Of a stretch of DNA of 10,896 bases, positions 7,106-10,896 are shown piece after piece. Location: assembly GCF_019112545.1 (NCBI RefSeq), contig NW_025064951.1, positions 1,222 to 12,117 on the forward strand. The letters run 5' to 3'. Position 1 is the stretch's first letter. Every line of letters starts with the position of its first letter. Made by a program: the position numbers and the translations under genes. The DNA comes from Guyanagaster necrorhizus (lineage: Eukaryota > Basidiomycota > Agaricomycetes > Agaricales > Physalacriaceae). Under the pieces are notes generated by a model. It worked only from the letters and a program-made list of their open reading frames with translations. It had not been told where the DNA came from and searched no databases.

Positions 7106-9104
7106 TTATGTGACAATATCATCATTGCCCCAAAATGCTGTCAGTGGCTTTTAGATCAGCTTTCCATGCATCTCCTTGAATAATACCCCTCTCAACTTCC
7201 TCAGCTGTGGTACTAATCCACCCTGGTCACTTTGTGAAACACAAAATGCCTCCAGCTTTTGAATAAGCTCAAATCCTTCTCTTGTAGTTATCAAGGTCTG
7301 TTCTTCCTCACCCTCCTCTTCCTCTTCTTTCTCCTCATCATCAATGACAGTTATTTTCCTATTTTCTACTGCAATATTATGCTTGACAGCAGCAACAATC
7401 TCTTCATCTGTTGGCATTGCCTCAAGATCTTCAGTATACTCTTCTGCAATAGAGTTAACCATCTCTTCAATGATTGGAATGGGACCAAACATGCGATTTT
7501 GTTGTTTCAATTCAACAAGATGGTCCTTCAACATTATCTCTACTGTCTGAAGCTGTTAAATGGGGGCAATTTGGGTGAGAGGTGTGTTCATTTTTGACTG
7601 TGATGAAGAAGCCAACTGATTGACTGCCTCCAGTGCTTTACCAACATCATTCTCTGCATTCATAACAGCTATAAGAGCAGGATGCCAGTCAGCATCAGCA
7701 TATTGGTTTCCAAGCAGATCCTGCAATGTCTGTTTGATCCCTGAAAGTGTGTATTTGTCTGTTGAGGCAAAGTCATGAACAAGGTTCTATGCAGACTTGA
7801 GGAGTGAGGCATCTTGGAAATCATTAGATAGTGTGGTAGACTGTAACTCAGATGCATTGTCAGGTATTATACTGGTGTGTTTCCAGCAGTTTGCTATTGT
7901 TTCACTGCTGATATTTGCCCAAGCATCATGAGCAATAGTTATAGCTTCAAGGAGATCAAGCTTGAAGATCTCAGACTCTCCAAGATCATCAAGATGAAGT
8001 GCACAGATACATATGGTATTCCAATCATGTGCCTTGAAGCAGTGGATAATATCAGCATCTAGTGGCTGAACATATGGAGCCATATTAGGCTTAAAGAACT
8101 CCAGCTTTGTGTTATAGGATATATAAGTGATAGAATGCTCTCGAAAGTTGTCCAAAGTTAGCAGAATCTGCTGCATCTCCCTCTTCATCTTTAAATCAAA
8201 CATCTTCATCCACTCAATAAATATTTTGCTCATCATCCAGACCTTCTTGTTATTCTAATAATAGAATTCTATTACCATTAGACTCTTTTTTTTAAAACAC
8301 TATAGTTGCTTTGACTTGCCAATGAAAATAACTGGCATCTGCTCACTTTTATCTGCATTCACAGCAAAACACATGATGATGCAGAACTTGTCTTGTTTTC
8401 ATCCACTTATAGGACCAGATGCCAAGGTATGATCTGAGATAGCAAAGATGACAAGACCAGATTCATCAATATTCCATCTGTCTCACATTGCATATTTCAG
8501 CATAATGCTGTGAAGATGCACATGTTCTTTTTCTATCCACTGAGTCTGCTTCTCCATGCCACTGAACCTCCTGAATCTTTGATGTCTTGCAGAATGACCT
8601 CAACTATCCCTCTCCTTTCAAACACTGAACTTCTGGAATATTTATCAGATTTTCAATCCGATTTCACTTCTCTATCAGTATTGCACTAGTCACAGTCTCA
8701 TCTCAGAGCTGCATGTTCTGATACCAGGATGTAACAGCATGCTCCACATCAGGTCAGGTGACAATACAAGACTTTTTGGATGATAGTGTATTAGAGTTCT
8801 CATTTGCATGCTGTTCGATTTTTGTATGAGATGCCAGTTTCCATGAAAGAGTTGATTGGGTAAAGAGCAGTGCATCTTTTTTTCAGTTTGCAAAATGTGC
8901 CACAATGTCAGCATGTCAATGGGAAGGATGGTTATCAACATGTTTGAATACTACAAGCCAGTCTCCTGTTGTGAGGTGTGGGCAGGAGATCTGCTTTGGA
9001 GGCTGAGCTGATGATGTGTATATTGAGACTTTCTCCTTCTGTTTTGTATGCTCATATGGATTTTCAGATTTAGCACATAATTTTTGTGTTAGTTCAGGAG
9101 GCAT
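7106..9104 (-). pseudogene. Pogo-family (DDE_1, CENP-B-like) transposase remnant
   Basis: The Met at 9102-9104 (MPPELTQK) is a plausible start. The N-terminal part holds helix-turn-helix DNA-binding regions: FTQSTLSWKL near 8850 and the CENP-B-like PDVEHAVTSWYQNMQL with ETVTSAILIEK around 8660-8740. A one-base frameshift near 8535 leads into the catalytic part, which keeps one frame to the stop at 7106-7108. Three acidic residues of the catalytic triad are present: Asp 8465-8467 (NIDES), Asp 8150-8152 (LTLDNF) and Asp 8057-8059 (QPLDADI), with 30 residues between the last two. The C-terminal part has a Glu-rich run (about 7305-7340) and LEAFCVSQSD. The protein would cut and paste the element between its inverted repeats. 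Stops interrupt both halves, more densely in the N-terminal part. The longest open piece covers 7787-8236. Confidence 0.9.
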
Positions 9105-9387
9105 GTTTATAGAGATATAGGCTGTGTCACTTTACAATAATTTTTTTTGTGTTTATCATAGTCTATACAAATAAATTATGTTCTTTATTGTTCTAATATA
9201 TGCATAATATCATATCAGCTTACTATAATTTTCAATCTGACAATGCATATTCCTAACTAGAACTATATGCATTATGCAATATGCATTTCTAGCCTATTTC
9301 CCTGCTCCCCAACTGTGTTTCAGCCTAATCCATATGCAAAATCAGAATTATGCATTTTGATATCATACATTGTGAGATAGTCAACTG
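9105..9387. other. Upstream subterminal region of the pogo element with ATGCAT motifs and right inverted repeat
   Basis: No gene is seen here. ATGCAT or near copies recur at about 9202, 9243, 9271, 9283 and 9351, and two more lie inside the left end (about 7022 and 7051). ATGCAT is its own reverse complement. Such subterminal clusters may be transposase or host-factor binding sites, but this is inference. The inverted repeat at 9368-9387 closes the element. Transposase transcription would start here, on the minus strand; no clear TATA box is evident. Confidence 0.6.
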
Positions 9388-9389
9388 TA
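9388..9389. other. Right TA target-site duplication of the pogo element
   Basis: TA follows the CAACTG end of the right inverted repeat and matches TA at 7003-7004. Confidence 0.85.
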
Positions 9390-9943
9390 TTAATATTTAT
9401 CATGCCCTTTCTAGCTGCAGAAAATTTTTGAGTGTTCACAGCATGAAATACCTTGAGCAGGATAGACTGAAATAAGTTGAAATCCTCACAGTAAGAGGAA
9501 ATATAGCATGTACAGCTGGAGTCATAGAATTTAGCATAAATTTGAATATCAGGTGAGTTTACAGTATTGGTAACAGCTGCAACTGATTCTTCAGAAGTAG
9601 ATACATTCTCTAAAGTTGGCATACCAGATGTGGCATCTGATTGCCTATCAACAAAGGAGTTCATATCACTCTAGTCAACATCTGAGAACAATGTATTGCT
9701 TAGCTCATCTTATGACTCATCACCAACCTCCAAAAAAAGGTCAGCATCATCATCTTCATTCTCTAAGTCCTCTAACAAGTTCTTGACTTCAGACTCATCT
9801 GACTCAAAAACTGCAGCCAGCAATGGCATGTCACTAGCATCATCAACTCTGAATGCATCACTGGCTTCCTAGTCCAAATCTGATGATTTCTCAGTCACAT
9901 TGGCTATTTCATTCTTCAATCTAGAAGCCTTGCTATCATTATC
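9390..9943 (-). pseudogene. Copia Gag-Pol fragment, upstream half: acidic linker and protease
   Basis: The minus strand from 9943 reads in one frame with three stops down to the pogo insertion. First comes an acidic, Ser-rich stretch (LEDLENEDDDADLFLEVGDE near 9720-9780), as is common between Gag and protease in fungal Copia elements. Then comes KFYDSSCTCYISSYCEDF (about 9470-9530), a degraded DSGA-type aspartic protease site with the catalytic Asp kept and Gly replaced, followed by KVFHAVNTQKFSAARKGM, typical of the following segment. The frame passes through the TA target into 7004-6629. Gag proper is missing because LTR C cuts in at 9944. The ORF open at 9320-9664 runs past the junction into the pogo repeat, so its last residues are not Copia. 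Confidence 0.82.
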
Positions 9944-10198
9944 TGTTATGATTTTTCATTCTTTCTTACAGTAACTCCTATTTATGCTTAGTCAGAGCAT
10001 CTACACTAGTGCTTAGGACTGTGAGACTGGATTAGTCATCACAATGAGCCCAGTTGATCATTGTCTTTTGATGTGACAATGCTATCTGACAATATACAGT
10101 GATACTATTATAGGCAGTAATGATGCTTAAGGACAACAAGCATAATAACCATGAAAGACATAATTAATAGTAGTATTTATAGTGACTCAGTACAACTG

Positions 10199-10206
10199 TA
10201 TATAAG
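10199..10206 (+). promoter_or_regulatory. TATA box of LTR C
   Basis: TATATAAG, 35 bases upstream of AGCTTCAAGCTAA at 10234. The spacing is the same in LTRs A and D. Confidence 0.65.
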
Positions 10207-10233
10207 TAGGATAGCTCTCACTGGTATAACCTC

Positions 10234-10246
10234 AGCTTCAAGCTAA
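10234..10246 (+). promoter_or_regulatory. Presumed transcript start and self-primer segment in LTR C
   Basis: AGCTTCAAGCTAA is the exact reverse complement of the 13 bases at 10404-10416. It lies where a start site is expected, 35 bases below the TATA box. In Tf1 of fission yeast the first bases of the transcript fold back and prime reverse transcription at a site just past the 5' LTR; the same geometry is seen here. Confidence 0.65.
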
Positions 10247-10403
10247 AGTTTATCTTCATACTATTTCATTCTTGAGTCAATCACAAAGTCTTAAAGCATA
10301 TCAATCAGTATTCACATTAAGTGGACTCTGATATTTCACTTGAAGTGCAAAGTGATGTTGGTTTATCATATATTTCTGATCACATGTGACTTAGGTCTAA
10401 CAA

Positions 10404-10416
10404 TTAGCTTGAAGCT
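10404..10416 (+). other. Self-priming primer-binding site of gypsy copy E
   Basis: TTAGCTTGAAGCT begins one base after the LTR end and pairs perfectly over 13 bases with 10234-10246. It does not begin with the TGG that pairs with a tRNA CCA end, and I recognise no tRNA match. Fungal chromoviruses of the Tf1/sushi type are known to self-prime. Confidence 0.68.
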
Positions 10417-10896
10417 TCTAGCTTCTCTTTTTTTATATGCAATAGCATAGAAGAAACTGAATGTCATCTATCAATCCTAAATCTCCAAACTTTGATCACA
10501 AATTCTTTAAACTCCTCATCTCTATCATCAGAATATTGTTAAAATTATTAGTGATCATTCAGCTGTGCTGAGGATGCTAATTAATCACAGCCTAGGCAGT
10601 TAAACACTACCAGGAGTTTCAAAATATCTGCCATATACTCAGGAATATAACCTCTGACTTACCTCTTCATGACATCTTCAATTCTGTCTGACTCTCCTAC
10701 CAGCCTATAGAGCATCCAATACCTAAAGCTGGGCCTAGTAGCTTGTATTCAAGAGATGTTCAAGAAACAGAGAAACACCAATACCCCTCTTGACTCTCTC
10801 GATCAGATAGCAGAAACCAAAACCCTCACATCACAGGATTCTAAAACCTGTGGATCCTGCTCCTCATCTCTAACCATAAAGATAAGGACTTTCCCA
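10417..10896 (+). other. Leader and possible Gag start of gypsy copy E
   Basis: No domain is recognised. A plus-strand frame from the ATG at 10669 has one stop (10708-10710) and then stays open for 62 codons to the window edge, including LVACIQEMFKKQRNTN and LDSLDQIAETKTLTSQ. Its place about 250 bases past the primer-binding site suits the start of Gag, but I cannot match it to a Gag family. The minus strand also has a fairly open frame (stops only at a few Arg/Gln-like codons, with PSFRYWMLYRLVGESD), so the coding strand is not settled. Positions 10417-10668 show no reading frame. Confidence 0.35.

Larger units (their letters stand above)
7005..9387 (-). mobile_element. Pogo/CENP-B-type DNA transposon, 2383 bp, degraded
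   Basis: The ends are perfect 20-bp inverted repeats, CAGTTGACTATCTCACAATG at 7005-7024 and its reverse complement at 9368-9387, flanked by TA on both sides. TA duplication is the rule in the Tc1/mariner-pogo superfamily. One long transposase remnant fills the minus strand. It keeps four of the window's roughly seven CpGs outside the left edge, so it may be a little younger than the gypsy and Copia copies, in line with its nested position in the Copia frame. It encodes no intact protein and could move only with transposase supplied by another copy. Confidence 0.9.
9944..10402 (+). repeat. LTR C: complete 5' LTR of gypsy copy E (459 bp)
   Basis: It begins TGTTATGATTTTT and ends GTCTAACA, so the tips form the short inverted repeat TGTTA/TAACA. 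It matches LTR B at the start (CTCCTATTTATGCTTAGTCAGAG) and LTRs A and D across the TATA and downstream blocks. The end contains the palindrome TCACATGTGA. It has no polypurine tract on its left; instead the Copia frame runs up to it, which fits a 5' LTR. Confidence 0.85.
9944..10896 (+). mobile_element. Gypsy copy E: 5' end of a third chromovirus copy
   Basis: A complete LTR (9944-10402) is followed, after a single base, by a sequence complementary to that LTR's own presumed transcript start. That is the layout at the 5' end of a self-priming Tf1/sushi-type element. The remaining 480 bases would be leader and the beginning of Gag. The element is inserted in the Copia frame, with TTATC (9939-9943) as the candidate target duplication; its partner would lie beyond the right edge. 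A solo LTR is unlikely, because the five bases after it, ATTAG, do not match TTATC. Confidence 0.7.

Noticed and set aside
7259..7597. Plus-strand open frame of 112 codons
   Set aside because: It is the antisense of the Glu-rich transposase C-terminus; the Phe/Leu-rich product comes from reading Glu codons backwards.
8690..8941. Minus-strand open frame of 83 codons
   Set aside because: The neighbouring frame on the same strand carries the transposase DNA-binding motifs; this one is a shadow that happens to lack stops.
2478..10402. Four dispersed copies of a ~460-bp repeat considered as some array or regulatory cluster
   Set aside because: They are LTRs: TG...CA borders, polypurine tract or primer-binding site contact, TATA boxes and flanking pol sequences explain them. 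No CRISPR-like regular short repeats are present.
1..10896. tRNA, rRNA, bacterial operon or phage genes
   Set aside because: No cloverleaf, rRNA-like stretch, ribosome-binding pattern or compact gene layout was seen; the families present are eukaryotic transposable elements.

Overview
The window looks like a graveyard of nested transposable elements from a fungus, most likely an Agaricomycete (mushroom-type basidiomycete). This rests on the mix of element families: chromodomain-bearing Ty3/gypsy elements, a Copia element with an acidic Gag-protease linker, and a pogo/CENP-B-type DNA transposon. I see no intact gene, tRNA, rRNA or host protein gene. Everything after position 280 is almost free of CpG (about seven in 10.6 kb) and full of in-frame stops. 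Bases 1-280 hold about 18 CpGs and look unmutated. This fits deamination of methylated CpG, or a RIP-like process, acting on old repeats, with a younger insertion at the left edge.

Layout. 1-280: the end of an apparently young LTR on the minus strand, abutting the middle of gypsy copy A. 281-2942: gypsy copy A (RNase H, integrase, chromodomain, 3' LTR). 2943-6048: gypsy copy B, whose reverse transcriptase reading starts within a codon or two of the end of A's LTR, so A appears to have inserted into B; B then runs through RNase H, integrase, chromodomain, polypurine tract and 3' LTR. 6049-6215: unassigned AT-rich DNA. 6216-6240: a lone pogo-type terminal inverted repeat joined to a 5'-truncated gypsy LTR (D, 6241-6628). 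6629-7004 and 9390-9943: two halves of one minus-strand Copia Gag-Pol frame. 7005-9387: a pogo-type transposon with 20-bp inverted repeats and TA target duplication, splitting the Copia frame. 9944-10402: a complete gypsy LTR (C), followed at once by a self-priming primer-binding site, so it is the 5' LTR of a further gypsy copy that runs off the right edge.

The elements do not work together as a system. They record successive insertions: Copia was hit by pogo and by gypsy elements, gypsy B was hit by gypsy A, and A was hit by the young LTR element. The most informative points are the self-priming signature of the gypsy family (a 13-base match 35 bp downstream of the TATA box), the clean reconstruction of the pogo target site, and the sharp CpG boundary at 280/281. 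I found no convincing evidence of a new biological system.
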